Of a stretch of 49,735 nucleotides of DNA, positions 30,130-40,827 are shown one piece after another; the first letter of the stretch is position 1, and each line of letters opens with the position of its first letter. This DNA comes from Anaeroplasmataceae bacterium (lineage in GTDB: Bacteria; Bacillota_I; Bacilli_A; Acholeplasmatales; Anaeroplasmataceae). The stretch covers positions 1 through 49,735 of the forward strand of contig JAIDKZ010000060.1 in assembly GCA_029051735.1 (NCBI GenBank). The letters are read 5' to 3'. Both the position numbers and the translations under genes were made by a program. The notes under the pieces are model-generated. The model made no database searches and was not told the origin of the DNA. It was given only the letters and a program-made list of their open reading frames with translations.

Positions 30130-30498
30130 ATGGTTCAACAAGAAACTAGATTAGCCGTTGCAGATAATAGCGGCGCTCGTGAATTATTAATTATTAAAGT
30201 ATTAGGTGGAGCATTACATCGATATGCCAACGTTGGTGATATTGTTGTTTGTTCTGTAAAATCTGCAGCTCCAAATGGTGCTGTAAAAAAAGGTGATGTA
30301 GTTAAGGCAGTTATTGTACGTACAAAGGCTGGCTTAAGAAGAAATGATGGCTCTTATATCAAATTTGATGAGAATGCAGCCGTTATCATTCGTGAGGATA
30401 AAACCCCACGTGGAACTCGTATTTTCGGACCAGTTGCTAGAGAATTGCGTGATAAAGATTATATGAAAATTATTTCTTTAGCACCCGAAGTACTATAA
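30130..30498 (+). CDS. rplN: 50S ribosomal protein L14
   Basis: [27 protein letters not shown]...[26 protein letters not shown]. Confidence 0.98.
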   Translation: MVQQETRLAVADNSGARELLIIKVLGGALHRYANVGDIVVCSVKSAAPNGAVKKGDVVKAVIVRTKAGLRRNDGSYIKFDENAAVIIREDKTPRGTRIFGPVARELRDKDYMKIISLAPEVL

Positions 30499-30512
30499 GG
30501 AGGTGCACATAA

Positions 30513-30854
30513 ATGCATATTAAAACTGGTGATACTGTTGTTATCATTGCTGGTAAAAACAGATTTACAAAAGATAAAAAAGGGAATATGGTCCCTACAA
30601 CAGGAAAGGTAATTAAGGTTTATCCTAAAACTAACAAAGTTGTTGTTGAAGGCTATAATATGATTAAGAAGCATCAAAAGCCAACTCAGGCAAATCAAAA
30701 TGGTGGCATTATTGAAAGAGAAGCTCCAATTGATGCATCTAATGTTATGTTATTAGATCCAAAGGAGAACAAGCCTGTTCGTGTTGGAATCAAAATCAAT
30801 GAAGATGGCAAAAAAATCAGAGTTTCTAAAAAATCTGGTTATGAGTTTGATTAG
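30513..30854 (+). CDS. rplX: 50S ribosomal protein L24
   Basis: MHIKTGDTVVIIAGKNRFTKDKKGNM...VEGYNMIKKHQKPTQANQNGGIIEREAPI. Confidence 0.96.
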   Translation: MHIKTGDTVVIIAGKNRFTKDKKGNMVPTTGKVIKVYPKTNKVVVEGYNMIKKHQKPTQANQNGGIIEREAPIDASNVMLLDPKENKPVRVGIKINEDGKKIRVSKKSGYEFD

Positions 30855-30880
30855 TCTACTTGGAGAGGAGGTAAACAATA

Positions 30881-31420
30881 GTGAATCGTTTACAAGAAAA
30901 ATATCAAAATTCTGTTAAAGCAGAATTAGCGAATAAATTCGCATATAAATCTTCTATGCAAATTCCAAAGGTTGAAAAAATCGTTATTAATATGGGAGTT
31001 GGTGATGCAGTTGCTAATTCTAAGGTATTAGATGATGCAGTTGAAGAATTAACACAAATTACCGGCCAAAAACCAGTAGTTACTAAAGCTAAGAAATCAA
31101 TTGCGAACTTCAAACTACGTGAAGGTATGCCTATTGGTTGTAAGGTTACTTTAAGAGGCGAAAGAATGTATCAATTCTTAGATAAGCTTGTATCAATTGC
31201 ATTACCTCGTGTACGTGATTTCCATGGTGTTAATGGGAATAGCTTTGATGGACGTGGAAATTATACATTAGGTGTTAAGGAACAATTAATTTTCCCTGAA
31301 ATTAATTTCGATAAGGTTAAAAAAGTTCGTGGTATGGATATTGTTATCGTAACTACAGCTAAAACAGATGAGGAAGGTCGTACTTTATTACAATTAATGG
31401 GTATGCCTTTTAGAAAGTAA
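30881..31420 (+). CDS. rplE: 50S ribosomal protein L5
   Basis: GTG start; [19 protein letters not shown]...[16 protein letters not shown]...[34 protein letters not shown]. Confidence 0.97.
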   Translation: MNRLQEKYQNSVKAELANKFAYKSSMQIPKVEKIVINMGVGDAVANSKVLDDAVEELTQITGQKPVVTKAKKSIANFKLREGMPIGCKVTLRGERMYQFLDKLVSIALPRVRDFHGVNGNSFDGRGNYTLGVKEQLIFPEINFDKVKKVRGMDIVIVTTAKTDEEGRTLLQLMGMPFRK

Positions 31421-31435
31421 GAAAGGATATAAACT

Positions 31436-31621
31436 ATGGCAAAAACATCAATGGTTGTTAAAAATCATAGAAAACCTAAATATAGTTCTCGTGAATATAC
31501 ACGTTGCGAGCGTTGTGGTCGTCCACATGCTGTAATTAGTAAATTCAAGTTATGTCGTATTTGTTTCCGTGAATTAGCATACAAAGGACAAATTCCAGGC
31601 GTTAAAAAAGCAAGCTGGTAA
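31436..31621 (+). CDS. rpsN: 30S ribosomal protein S14, zinc-binding type
   Basis: 61 aa with [38 protein letters not shown] (CxxC...CxxC). Confidence 0.97.
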   Translation: MAKTSMVVKNHRKPKYSSREYTRCERCGRPHAVISKFKLCRICFRELAYKGQIPGVKKASW

Positions 31622-31654
31622 TTTTTCTTAGAATAGGTAAGGAGGAATAAAATT

Positions 31655-32047
31655 ATGATGACAGATCCAATTGCGGATATGTTAACCCGCATTAAAAATG
31701 CAAACACAATGCGTCATGAAACTGTAACTATGCCAACGTCTAAAACAAAAACAGCAATGTTAAATGTTTTAAAGACAGAAGGATATATTGCAGATTTCAA
31801 TGTTACAAATGATGTTAAAAGTGTTACAACTGTTACATTAAAATACACTGCTGATAACCAAAGAGTTATTAAGGGGTTAAAGAGAATTTCTAAGCCTAGT
31901 CTTCCAGTTTATACAACTGCTGAAGATCTTCCAAGAGTATTAAATGGATTAGGTGTTGCAATTATCTCAACTTCTAAGGGTATTATGACAGATAAAGAAG
32001 CTCGTAAGTTAAAAATTGGTGGAGAAGTTTTAGCTTACGTTTGGTAA
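31655..32047 (+). CDS. rpsH: 30S ribosomal protein S8
   Basis: [31 protein letters not shown]...[33 protein letters not shown]. Confidence 0.98.
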   Translation: MMTDPIADMLTRIKNANTMRHETVTMPTSKTKTAMLNVLKTEGYIADFNVTNDVKSVTTVTLKYTADNQRVIKGLKRISKPSLPVYTTAEDLPRVLNGLGVAIISTSKGIMTDKEARKLKIGGEVLAYVW

Positions 32048-32076
32048 GATTAATTAAAAATATGGAGGTGTTGTAA

Positions 32077-32619
32077 ATGTCTCGTATTGGTAATAAGGCT
32101 ATCACATTACCTGCAGGCGTTAGCGTAAATGTTGCTGAAGGAAATTTCACAACTGTTAAAGGCCCTAAGGGTGAGTTAAGCTTTCAATTCAATAGTGAGC
32201 TAGAAATTGCTACAGAAGGTAGCGAATGTGTAGTTAAGCGTCCAAACGATACAAAACTAATGAAAATGATGCATGGTACAACTCGTGCATTATTACATAA
32301 CATGGTTGTTGGTGTATCTGATGGATTTAAAAAGACGCTAGAAATTAACGGTGTAGGTTACCGTGCTCAATTACAAGGAAATACAGTTGTTGTATCTGCT
32401 GGTTATTCTCATACAGTAGAAAAACCTATTCCAGAAGGATTAAAGGTAGAAATGCCTAAGAATACAACAATTATCATTTCTGGTATTGATAAACAAAAAG
32501 TAGGACAATTTGCGGCAGAGATTCGTGAGATTCGTAAGCCTGAACCTTATAAAGGTAAAGGTATTAAGTATGCTGATGAGCATATTCGCCGTAAGGAAGG
32601 TAAAACTGCTAAGAAGTAG
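32077..32619 (+). CDS. rplF: 50S ribosomal protein L6
   Basis: [15 protein letters not shown]...[11 protein letters not shown]...[24 protein letters not shown]. Confidence 0.98.
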   Translation: MSRIGNKAITLPAGVSVNVAEGNFTTVKGPKGELSFQFNSELEIATEGSECVVKRPNDTKLMKMMHGTTRALLHNMVVGVSDGFKKTLEINGVGYRAQLQGNTVVVSAGYSHTVEKPIPEGLKVEMPKNTTIIISGIDKQKVGQFAAEIREIRKPEPYKGKGIKYADEHIRRKEGKTAKK

Positions 32620-32638
32620 TAGAAAGGAGTGCTAGTAT

Positions 32639-33001
32639 ATGATTAATAAGGTATCTAAAAATGTAAGCCGTCAAAAAAGACACTTACGTATTCGTCAAAC
32701 TTTAGCTGGTACATCAGAAAAACCAAGACTAAATGTTTTCCGTTCAAATAAGCAAATATATGCACAAATCATTGATGATACTACAGGTAAAACATTATGC
32801 TGTGCTTCTTCTCTAGAAAAAGAAGCAGGTTTAAAGAATGGTTCAAATGTAGAAGCTGCAACTAAAGTTGGTGCTTTAATTGCAAAGCGTGCATTAGATT
32901 TAAAAATTGAGGCTGTTGTTTTTGACCGTGGTGGTTATTTATATCATGGACGTGTTAAGGCTTTAGCTGAAGCAGCAAGAGCTGCAGGATTAAAATTCTA
33001 A
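32639..33001 (+). CDS. rplR: 50S ribosomal protein L18
   Basis: [32 protein letters not shown]...[28 protein letters not shown]. Confidence 0.97.
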   Translation: MINKVSKNVSRQKRHLRIRQTLAGTSEKPRLNVFRSNKQIYAQIIDDTTGKTLCCASSLEKEAGLKNGSNVEAATKVGALIAKRALDLKIEAVVFDRGGYLYHGRVKALAEAARAAGLKF

Positions 33002-33016
33002 GGAGGGTAAAACTTT

Positions 33017-33532
33017 ATGCGTCAAGATAAAAAAGAACGTAAGGAAGTTGAACAACCAGAGTTTGAAGAGCGTGTTGTTACGATTAACCGCGTAACTAAG
33101 GTTGTTAAAGGCGGTAGACGTTTCCGTTTCGCTGCATTAGTTGTAATCGGCGATAAGAAAGGAAATGTAGGCTTTGGTACTGGTAAATCTCAAGAAGTAC
33201 CTGAGGCAATTAAGAAAGCCGTTGAAAATGCAAAGAAGAATATGATTTCTGTTGCCACTGTGAAAACTACTATTCCTCATGAAGTAACTGGTGTTTATGG
33301 AGCAGGTCGTGTAATTCTTAGACCAGCTAGTGAAGGTACCGGAGTTATTGCCGGTGGTCCAGTACGTGCTGTTGTAGAATTAGCAGGCATCAGTGACATC
33401 TTATCTAAATCATTGGGTTCAGCTACACCTATCAATGTAGTTCGAGCTACAATAGAAGGGTTAAAGAGTTTAGAGACTGTTGAACAAGTTGCTTTAAGAC
33501 GTGGTAAGACAGTTGAAGAAATTCTTGGGTAA
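33017..33532 (+). CDS. rpsE: 30S ribosomal protein S5
   Basis: [49 protein letters not shown]...[13 protein letters not shown]. Confidence 0.98.
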   Translation: MRQDKKERKEVEQPEFEERVVTINRVTKVVKGGRRFRFAALVVIGDKKGNVGFGTGKSQEVPEAIKKAVENAKKNMISVATVKTTIPHEVTGVYGAGRVILRPASEGTGVIAGGPVRAVVELAGISDILSKSLGSATPINVVRATIEGLKSLETVEQVALRRGKTVEEILG

Positions 33533-33538
33533 TTGAAT

Positions 33539-33712
33539 ATGTATAAAATTACATTAGTTAAGAGTTTAATTGGTCGTAAGCCTAATCAAGTTGCAACAGC
33601 AAAGGCTTTAGGTTTAACTAAGATCGGTCAAACCGTTACAAAAGAGGAAAATGATGCAATCCGTGGTATGATCGTTACTATCGCTCATATCGTTAAGGTT
33701 GTTCAAGAATAG
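33539..33712 (+). CDS. rpmD: 50S ribosomal protein L30
   Basis: Below the ORF-track size cutoff: [57 protein letters not shown], 57 aa between rpsE and rplO. Confidence 0.96.
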   Translation: MYKITLVKSLIGRKPNQVATAKALGLTKIGQTVTKEENDAIRGMIVTIAHIVKVVQE

Positions 33713-33729
33713 TAGGAGGTTTTCAGACT

Positions 33730-34167
33730 ATGTTAAATGAATTAAAGCCTGTAGAGGGCGCAAGACATGCAAAGAAACGTGTAGGACGTGGAATTGGTAG
33801 CGGTCTTGGAAAAACAGCTGGTAAAGGTTCAAAGGGACAAAATGCTCGTTCTGGTGGCGGAGTTCGTCCTGGTTTTGAGGGTGGTCAATTACCTTTATTC
33901 CAACGTTTACCAAAGATTGGTTTCCACAGTCATTCTCACAAGTTCTATGCAATTGTTAATATTGAAAAATTAAATTGTTTTGAAGATGGTGCTACAGTTG
34001 ATGCAAAGAGCTTAATTGAAGCAGGATTAATCAAAGAAACATTAGATGGTGTTAAAGTATTAGGTCAAGGAGAGCTTTCAAAGAAATTAACAGTTAAGGT
34101 TAATAAGGTATCAAAATCAGCACAAGCAGCTATTGAAAATGCTGGTGGTACTGTAGAGGTGATCTAA
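33730..34167 (+). CDS. rplO: 50S ribosomal protein L15
   Basis: [65 protein letters not shown]. Confidence 0.98.
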   Translation: MLNELKPVEGARHAKKRVGRGIGSGLGKTAGKGSKGQNARSGGGVRPGFEGGQLPLFQRLPKIGFHSHSHKFYAIVNIEKLNCFEDGATVDAKSLIEAGLIKETLDGVKVLGQGELSKKLTVKVNKVSKSAQAAIENAGGTVEVI

Positions 34168-34168
34168 T

Positions 34169-35470
34169 TTGTTTGAGAAATTGAAAAAAATTTTAAGCAA
34201 TCGTGAGATTGTCCTTAAAATAATTTTTACCTTTGCAATTTTATTTGCATTTAAGGTAGGAACTTATATTCCAATTCCACTTGTGTCAACTACAAGTATT
34301 CGTCAGGTAATTGCAGGAAATGATTTTTTAACAGTTTTAAATGCTTTTTCTGGTGGAGGTTTATCTAATTTCTCTATTTTGGCATTAGGTATTTCACCAT
34401 ATATTACTTCATCCATTGTTGTTCAAATGCTTCAGCTTTTAATTCCAAAATTAAAGGAATGGAGTGAGCAAGGAGAAGTTGGAAAGCAAAAAACAAATCG
34501 TGTAACACGATATGTTACAATTGCTCTTGCAATGGTTCAGGCATTGGTACTTATCTTTGGTCTTGGATCAAAGCCAGAGAATGTCTTAGTTGATTCCTTG
34601 ATTCAATATAAAAACTTTTATTGGTTGTTCTATGTATATATGGCAATTGTAGTAACTGCTGGTTCTTGTTTAACCATGTGGTTGGCAGATTTAATTACAC
34701 GTCATGGTGTAGGAAATGGATCTTCTATGATTATTTCTGCTGGTATTGTATCATCTATTCCAGCAATGTTTAGTGCATTAAATGCACAATATTTAGGAAA
34801 TAATTTTTCAGGATTAAATGTATTCCTATATATATTAGTAATTTTGTTATATATTGGTATGATACTTGCTGTAGTGTTCTTTGAAGGTGCAGTAAGAAAA
34901 ATTCCAGTTCAATATGCTAACCGTCAGGCTTCACAAGGATCTGATATTCCAGTAAAATTAAATAGTGCAAACGTAATTCCAGTTATCTTTGCATCTACAT
35001 TGTTGAGTATTCCACTTACGATTGTTGGTGTTATGGGATTATCTACAACAAGTTCTACTGGTGCATTTTGGGTGAATGAAATATTCTCCTCTGCTAAGCC
35101 AATTGGCTGTATATTATATATTGTATTAATTGTGTTCTTTAGTTTCTTTTATTCTTTTATGACAGTTGATCCTGATAAAATAAGTGATAACCTTGATAAA
35201 CAAGGAGCATTTATTCCAGGATATCGTCCAGGAGAAGATACTAAAGTTCAATTATCAAGAATGCTATTTAGAATCACTTTAATTGGTGCTGCATATTTAG
35301 TATTTGTTGCATTAGTGCCAATCATTGTTACAGCTGCATTTGGATTTACTTCATCTGCAATAACAGTTGGTGGTACATCTTTAATTATCGTTGTAGGTGT
35401 GGCTATTGAGACATTCCGTCAAATTGAAACTGCATCTGAAACAAAGGATTATAAGGGCTTCTTAGACTAA
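34169..35470 (+). CDS. secY: Preprotein translocase subunit SecY
   Basis: TTG start with [60 protein letters not shown]. Confidence 0.97.
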   Translation: MFEKLKKILSNREIVLKIIFTFAILFAFKVGTYIPIPLVSTTSIRQVIAGNDFLTVLNAFSGGGLSNFSILALGISPYITSSIVVQMLQLLIPKLKEWSEQGEVGKQKTNRVTRYVTIALAMVQALVLIFGLGSKPENVLVDSLIQYKNFYWLFYVYMAIVVTAGSCLTMWLADLITRHGVGNGSSMIISAGIVSSIPAMFSALNAQYLGNNFSGLNVFLYILVILLYIGMILAVVFFEGAVRKIPVQYANRQASQGSDIPVKLNSANVIPVIFASTLLSIPLTIVGVMGLSTTSSTGAFWVNEIFSSAKPIGCILYIVLIVFFSFFYSFMTVDPDKISDNLDKQGAFIPGYRPGEDTKVQLSRMLFRITLIGAAYLVFVALVPIIVTAAFGFTSSAITVGGTSLIIVVGVAIETFRQIETASETKDYKGFLD

Positions 35471-35489
35471 GCTTAAGGAGGAGTTACCA

Positions 35490-36134
35490 ATGAAACTATT
35501 AATAATGGGTAGACCAGGTGCTGGAAAAGGCACGCAAGCTGCAAATATAAAGGAATACTTTGGAATTCCACATATTTCTACAGGAGATATGTTTCGTGCA
35601 GCAATAAAAAATGGTACTAAGCTTGGTTTAACAGCTAAAGAATATATGGACAAAGGCTTACTAGTTCCTGATGAGGTGACAATAGGCATTGTCAAAGAAA
35701 GATTATTAGAGCCAGATTGTAAAAAGGGATTCTTATTAGATGGATTTCCTCGTACAATAGCTCAAGCAGAAAGCTTAGAAAGCTTTTTAAAAGAAAATAA
35801 GATTGAACTAGATGCAGTTTTAGATGTTGATGTTCCTGTAGAAATTTTGGTAAGACGTATGGTTGGAAGACGTGTATGTAAAGGCTGTGGAGCTACATAT
35901 CATGTTGAATTCAATGCGCCAAAGAAGAACGGAATTTGTGATGTATGTGGTACACCATTAATTCAAAGAGCTGATGATACAGAAGCAACAGCAGAAAATC
36001 GTTTGGCTGTATATGATAATAATACAGCTCCTTTATTAAATTTTTACAAGGAAAGAAATTTATTAAAAACTGTAAATGGAAATCAATCTTTAGAAAAAGT
36101 TTTTGAGGAAATTAAAGCTGTATTAGGTGCTTAA
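35490..36134 (+). CDS. adk: Adenylate kinase, zinc-binding LID type
   Basis: [34 protein letters not shown]...DGFPRT...[34 protein letters not shown]. Confidence 0.97.
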   Translation: MKLLIMGRPGAGKGTQAANIKEYFGIPHISTGDMFRAAIKNGTKLGLTAKEYMDKGLLVPDEVTIGIVKERLLEPDCKKGFLLDGFPRTIAQAESLESFLKENKIELDAVLDVDVPVEILVRRMVGRRVCKGCGATYHVEFNAPKKNGICDVCGTPLIQRADDTEATAENRLAVYDNNTAPLLNFYKERNLLKTVNGNQSLEKVFEEIKAVLGA

Positions 36135-36136
36135 AT

Positions 36137-36886
36137 ATGATTGAAATCAAAAGCGAACGTGAAATAGCGCTATTAAAAGAGGCGGGACGTATTGTAGCAT
36201 TGTGTCATGAGGAAATGAAAAAACAGGTTCGACCTGGTATTTCAACTCAAGAACTAAATGATATTTGTGAAAAAATCATTCTATCTCATGGTGCAACTCC
36301 ATCCTTTAAAGGATATGGTGGGTTCCCCTCTGCTGTTTGTGCGTCTGTAAATGAAGTAGTTATTCATGGTATACCAAATAAAAAAACGATATTAAAGGCA
36401 GGAGATATCATTGCTATTGATATTGGTGCTTGTTATAAGGGATACCATGGTGATTCTGCTTGGTCATATGCAGTTGGACAAATCAGTGAAAAGGATAAGC
36501 TTCTATTAGAGGTGACACACGATAGTCTGTTCAAAGGTTTAGAACAGATAAGAGAAGGCGCTCATCTTGGAGATGTGAGTGCTGCAATTGGAAATTATGC
36601 TACATCCTATGGTTTTGGAGTAGTAGAAGAATTTACTGGTCATGGTGTAGGAAAAAAACTCCATGAAGATCCGCCAATTTTTAATTTTGGTATTGCTGGA
36701 ACTGGACCTATTTTAAAGGAGGGTATGGTTTTAGCTATTGAACCAATGATTAATGCAGGTACCAAAAGGGTGCGTGTTTTAAAAGATGGTTGGACTACGG
36801 TAACTCGTGATAATTCAAAAAGTGCTCACTATGAGCATACAATTGTAGTGCGTAAAAATGGTTATGAGATATTAACTACGCTATAA
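36137..36886 (+). CDS. map: Type I methionyl aminopeptidase
   Basis: [23 protein letters not shown]...[20 protein letters not shown]...[23 protein letters not shown]...[16 protein letters not shown]. Confidence 0.97.
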   Translation: MIEIKSEREIALLKEAGRIVALCHEEMKKQVRPGISTQELNDICEKIILSHGATPSFKGYGGFPSAVCASVNEVVIHGIPNKKTILKAGDIIAIDIGACYKGYHGDSAWSYAVGQISEKDKLLLEVTHDSLFKGLEQIREGAHLGDVSAAIGNYATSYGFGVVEEFTGHGVGKKLHEDPPIFNFGIAGTGPILKEGMVLAIEPMINAGTKRVRVLKDGWTTVTRDNSKSAHYEHTIVVRKNGYEILTTL

Positions 36887-36899
36887 TAAGGAGACAAAC

Positions 36900-37121
36900 A
36901 TGGCAAAAAAAGACGACGTTATTGAAATGGAAGGGAAAGTACTTGAAGTACTACCTAATACACAATTTATAGTTAAACTTGAAAACGATCATCAAGTTTT
37001 GGCCCACGTTTCTGGTAAAATCCGCATGAATAACATACGCATCTTACCAGGGGATAAGGTAACATTAGAGTTATCAACATATGATTTAACACGTGGCAGA
37101 ATTACTTACAGACATAAATAA
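36900..37121 (+). CDS. infA: Translation initiation factor IF-1
   Basis: [73 protein letters not shown]. Confidence 0.98.
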   Translation: MAKKDDVIEMEGKVLEVLPNTQFIVKLENDHQVLAHVSGKIRMNNIRILPGDKVTLELSTYDLTRGRITYRHK

Positions 37122-37138
37122 TATTGGAGGTATTTAAG

Positions 37139-37252
37139 ATGAAAGTAAGACCATCAGTAAAACCAATTTGCGATAAATGCAAGGTAATTAAACGCAAGGG
37201 CCGTGTAATGGTTATTTGTGAAAACCCTAAGCATAAGCAAAGACAAGGATAG
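37139..37252 (+). CDS. rpmJ: 50S ribosomal protein L36, zinc-binding type
   Basis: Below the ORF-track cutoff: [37 protein letters not shown], 37 aa between infA and rpsM. Confidence 0.97.
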   Translation: MKVRPSVKPICDKCKVIKRKGRVMVICENPKHKQRQG

Positions 37253-37272
37253 AAAGTAGGAGGCAATAAAAT

Positions 37273-37638
37273 ATGGCACGTATTGCAGGAATTGATATTC
37301 CAAGTGAAAAGCGTATTGTTATTTCATTACAATATATCTATGGTATTGGTGAAACAACATCAAAGAAAATTTTAAAAGCTGCGGGTGTTTCTGAGGATAT
37401 CCGTACAAAAGATTTAACTGAAGAACAACTTCAGGCAATTCGTACAGAAGTTTCTAAAGTTAAAGTAGAGGGTGACCTTCGTAGAGAAGTTGCTTTAAAC
37501 ATTAAGCGTTTAATGGAAATTGGATGCTATAGAGGTATGCGTCATAGAAGAAACCTACCAGTTCGTGGACAGAATACAAGAAACAACGCACGTACTCGTA
37601 AGGGACCTAGACATACTATCGCAAATAAGAAGAAATAA
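37273..37638 (+). CDS. rpsM: 30S ribosomal protein S13
   Basis: [34 protein letters not shown]...[32 protein letters not shown]. Confidence 0.98.
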   Translation: MARIAGIDIPSEKRIVISLQYIYGIGETTSKKILKAAGVSEDIRTKDLTEEQLQAIRTEVSKVKVEGDLRREVALNIKRLMEIGCYRGMRHRRNLPVRGQNTRNNARTRKGPRHTIANKKK

Positions 37639-37657
37639 TAAGAGGAGGATATAAATT

Positions 37658-38041
37658 ATGGCACGTAAAGTTACAAAACGTCGTGTGAAGAGAAATTGCC
37701 CATCTGGCGTTGCACATATTCATTCGACTTTCAATAATACAATCGTTACTATCACTGATCCAGATGGAAATGTTATTTCTTGGAGCAGTGCAGGTGCATT
37801 AGGCTTTAAGGGTAGTCGTAAGTCAACTCCTTTTGCCGCACAAATGTGTAGTGAAGCAGCTGCAAAGGCTGCAGTGGATGCAGGTGTATCCAAAGTTGAA
37901 GTTTCAGTAAAAGGACCTGGTCAAGGTCGTGAGGCTGCAATCCGTTCTTTAACAGTAGCTGGTCTAGAGATAACTGCTATTACAGATGTTACACCAGTTC
38001 CACATAATGGCTGCCGTCCACCTAAACGTCCAAGAGGATAA
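37658..38041 (+). CDS. rpsK: 30S ribosomal protein S11
   Basis: [46 protein letters not shown]...[12 protein letters not shown]. Confidence 0.98.
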   Translation: MARKVTKRRVKRNCPSGVAHIHSTFNNTIVTITDPDGNVISWSSAGALGFKGSRKSTPFAAQMCSEAAAKAAVDAGVSKVEVSVKGPGQGREAAIRSLTVAGLEITAITDVTPVPHNGCRPPKRPRG

Positions 38042-38093
38042 TAATTTAGATGTATTTTTTAACAAGTAAAAAAATATAACAGGAGGCCCATTA

Positions 38094-39053
38094 ATGAAAG
38101 ATTTAAAATTCGAAAAACCTAGAACAAGCATTGAAGAGATTGCTGATCAAGGTAATTATGGTAAATTTGTTGTTTCACCATTAGAAAGAGGATTTGGTAT
38201 TACCTTAGGTAATGCGTTAAGAAGAACTTTACTTTCTTCTTTACCAGGTGCTGCCTTTGTCAATGTGAAAATAGATGGTGCAGAACATGAATTTCAAAAT
38301 GTTGATGGTGTAGTTGAGGATGTAATCACAATTATTTTAAATTTAAAGCGTATTGTATTAGCTGTGGATAGTGATGATCCTGACTTTGAAGCTATTGTTG
38401 AAATTCATAAAGGAGAAGGAGAAGTTACTGCTGGGGATATCATCCATAGCAATGAAGTAACTATCGTTAATCCTGAACAACACATTGCCACAGTATCAGC
38501 TGGTGGAGATTTACATATGTTCCTAACAGTTCGTAAGGGCGTAGGATATGTATCTTCAGCTGCAAATAAAGAATATAATCAATCTGTTGGCGTGATTTCA
38601 ATTGATTCTATTTATACACCAATTGTAAATGTTGCATTTAATGTTGAAAAAACACGTGTTGAAAATGTTAATGTAGCATCATTTGACAAACTTGAAATAG
38701 AAGTACAAACAAATGGTTCTATTACAGCAAAAGAAGCTTTAGCAATTGCTTCTAAAATGATGATAGAACATTTACAGGTTGTAGTTGAATTAAGTGAGAA
38801 AGCATCCGTTACAGATTATATGACAGAGACTGAGGATGACACTCAAAATCGTAAACTTGAAATGACAATAGATGAACTTGATTTATCTGTTCGTTCTTAT
38901 AATTGCTTAAAGCGTGCAGGGCTAAATACAGTTGCTGAGCTAGCTGCTAAGTCAGAAGAAGATATGATGAAGGTTCGTAATCTTGGTAGAAAGTCATTAA
39001 AAGAAATTAAAGAAAAATTAGAAGCCTTAGGATTAGGCTTTAAAAAAGATTAA
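38094..39053 (+). CDS. rpoA: DNA-directed RNA polymerase subunit alpha
   Basis: KFVVSPLERGFGITLGNALRRTLLSSLPGAAF...ELDLSVRSYNCLKRAGLNTVAELAAKSEEDMMKVRNLGRKSLKEIKEKL. Confidence 0.98.
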   Translation: MKDLKFEKPRTSIEEIADQGNYGKFVVSPLERGFGITLGNALRRTLLSSLPGAAFVNVKIDGAEHEFQNVDGVVEDVITIILNLKRIVLAVDSDDPDFEAIVEIHKGEGEVTAGDIIHSNEVTIVNPEQHIATVSAGGDLHMFLTVRKGVGYVSSAANKEYNQSVGVISIDSIYTPIVNVAFNVEKTRVENVNVASFDKLEIEVQTNGSITAKEALAIASKMMIEHLQVVVELSEKASVTDYMTETEDDTQNRKLEMTIDELDLSVRSYNCLKRAGLNTVAELAAKSEEDMMKVRNLGRKSLKEIKEKLEALGLGFKKD

Positions 39054-39075
39054 TCTATAAGGAGGATTTAATAAA

Positions 39076-39435
39076 ATGGCATATAGTAGACTACGTCGTA
39101 GTTCAGATCAAAGAAAAGCTTTATTAAGAGACTTAGTAACAGATTTAATTTTAAATGGTCGTATTGAAACTACAGAAGCAAAAGCCAAGGAATTAAAAAA
39201 ATTGGCTGATAAAATGGTAACTTTAGGCAAAAATGATACTCTTCATTCTCGTCGTCAAGCAGCATCTTTTATTCGTTTTGAAAAAGATGAAGAAGGACAT
39301 TATGCTGTTCAAAAGTTATTTAGTGAAATCGCCCCTAAATTTGCAAGCCGCAACGGAGGATATACTCGTGTAATTAAAACGGGATTCCGTAGAGGAGATT
39401 CAGCTCCTATGGCTATTATTGAGTGGGTTGAATAA
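39076..39435 (+). CDS. rplQ: 50S ribosomal protein L17
   Basis: [47 protein letters not shown]...[26 protein letters not shown]. Confidence 0.98.
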   Translation: MAYSRLRRSSDQRKALLRDLVTDLILNGRIETTEAKAKELKKLADKMVTLGKNDTLHSRRQAASFIRFEKDEEGHYAVQKLFSEIAPKFASRNGGYTRVIKTGFRRGDSAPMAIIEWVE

Positions 39436-39450
39436 AAGTTCTTTTCCAAT

Positions 39451-39479
39451 AGGTGCTATTACAACAATAGCATCTTTTT
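39451..39479 (+). terminator. Rho-independent terminator at the end of the ribosomal operon
   Basis: GGTGCTATT-acaac-AATAGCATC then TTTTT. Confidence 0.7.
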
Positions 39480-39512
39480 GGCTTTTTTGCAGTAAGGATG
39501 TGAGTAGACCAA

Positions 39513-40052
39513 GTGAAAGGTGACGTAAAAGAAATCAATAAGCTAATACTTCGAATTTCAAAGAATGATGAAATGGCTTTAGAAACATTATTTAATATTA
39601 CAAAAGAAAAAATGTATTTTATTGCTTATGAAATTTTAACAAATTCAAATTATGTTGATGACGTATTATCAGAGGCTTATTTAAAAATCTATAAGAATGC
39701 TAAATACTTTAATCCAAAATTGAATGGATTTAATTGGATCTATGAAATTGTTAAAAATACTGCAATAGATTTAAATCGAAAAACAAAGAACGAAAAAATA
39801 GTTAAATTAGATGAGAGTATAATTAGCAATTATACATCGCATACTTACAAAATGGATAATAAAGTTTTAAGAAGTGCATTAAAAAGTTTAACTCAAGAAG
39901 AACAACAAATTATCTATTTGAAAATATGGGAACGATATACTTTAAAAGATATTGCAAAGCGATTGGATAAGAACTTAACTTATGTTCATAGGAAGTATAT
40001 TCAATCCCTAGAAAAATTAAAATCCTTAATGGATGAGGAATATGGGGGATAG
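39513..40052 (+). CDS. ECF-like sigma-70 family RNA polymerase sigma factor
   Basis: Region 2-like YFIAYEILTNSNYVDDVLSEAYLKIYKNAKYFNPKLNGFNWIYEIVKNTAIDLNRK and region 4-like LKSLTQEEQQIIYLKIWERYTLKDIAKRLDKNLTYVHRKYIQSLEKLK. GTG start. Confidence 0.87.
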   Translation: MKGDVKEINKLILRISKNDEMALETLFNITKEKMYFIAYEILTNSNYVDDVLSEAYLKIYKNAKYFNPKLNGFNWIYEIVKNTAIDLNRKTKNEKIVKLDESIISNYTSHTYKMDNKVLRSALKSLTQEEQQIIYLKIWERYTLKDIAKRLDKNLTYVHRKYIQSLEKLKSLMDEEYGG

Positions 40053-40053
40053 T

Positions 40054-40719
40054 ATGAAATATAAAAAAATTGAAACAGAAATAAATCAAAGGATTGATAA
40101 AAGTAATCAAGTCTCTAAATCTATTTTGGATAAAGCTAAAATGGAAATGCAAAATGAAAGAGTTCAATTATTTTTACAAGGAAAGATTGGAAATCGTAAA
40201 AGAAGTTTGTTTTCTATTTGTTTAATGCCAATTATGGCAGCTATTATAGTAATCATGTCTATTTTTTCTTTAATTAATTTATATAAAAGAGAACCTATTT
40301 TAAGAGGAACAGACATTTTTGCTTATAATTTTACTAAGCTTAGTCGAAAAGAAACAATTTCTATAGAAGAATACAATCATAACTACAATCAAAAAGTAAA
40401 ATGGGTACAAAACGCTACACCTAAGGTTACTTATGAGTATTATTATAGAAACAAAACGATTTTATTAGAAGAACAATATGAATTAGAAGAAATTCAAGTG
40501 AATTTATTTGTTTCTTCTTTATTACTGCCAACTGATTTTAGAGATTTCAATGATTTTTCTAATCGAATAAACATAGAAGAATTATATATTTATTATGATT
40601 ATGTTGATGGAATGTTTATAGCAAGAATGTCAATAATGCAATATATTTATTGTTTTGAGATGAATAATATAGATGTAGAAGAAGCAATCACATTTCTGGT
40701 AGATTTTTCAAAGAACTAG
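40054..40719 (+). CDS. Single-TM protein next to the ECF sigma, putative anti-sigma factor
   Basis: About 50-aa charged cytosolic N-terminus, TM LFSICLMPIMAAIIVIMSIFSLINLY, about 135-aa exported C-terminus. Follows the sigma gene directly. Confidence 0.6.
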   Translation: MKYKKIETEINQRIDKSNQVSKSILDKAKMEMQNERVQLFLQGKIGNRKRSLFSICLMPIMAAIIVIMSIFSLINLYKREPILRGTDIFAYNFTKLSRKETISIEEYNHNYNQKVKWVQNATPKVTYEYYYRNKTILLEEQYELEEIQVNLFVSSLLLPTDFRDFNDFSNRINIEELYIYYDYVDGMFIARMSIMQYIYCFEMNNIDVEEAITFLVDFSKN

Positions 40720-40738
40720 GGCTTTCCCTAGTTTTTTA
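40714..40738 (+). terminator. Rho-independent terminator after the putative anti-sigma gene
   Basis: AACTAGGG-cttt-CCCTAGTT TTTT; overlaps the stop codon. Confidence 0.75.
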
Positions 40739-40754
40739 CATTTTTTTACAAAAA

Positions 40755-40798
40755 TTTCACAAAAAGTGAAAAAAATTGAAAGATTTTACGTATATAGT
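40755..40798 (+). promoter_or_regulatory. Candidate ECF-type promoter and inverted repeat upstream of the secreted-protein gene
   Basis: TTTCAC-N5-GTGAAA perfect inverted repeat (40755-40771). GAAAA (from 40767), 17 bp, CGTA (40789-40792) resembles a GAAAC/CGTM ECF promoter layout. Confidence 0.4.
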
Positions 40799-40827
40799 GT
40801 GTAGAAAGGAGGAAAAGTTTAGTATTT

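Noticed and set aside
25959-33952. Minus-strand and out-of-frame ORFs within ribosomal protein genes
   Set aside because: Shadow ORFs of highly conserved genes with strong codon bias.
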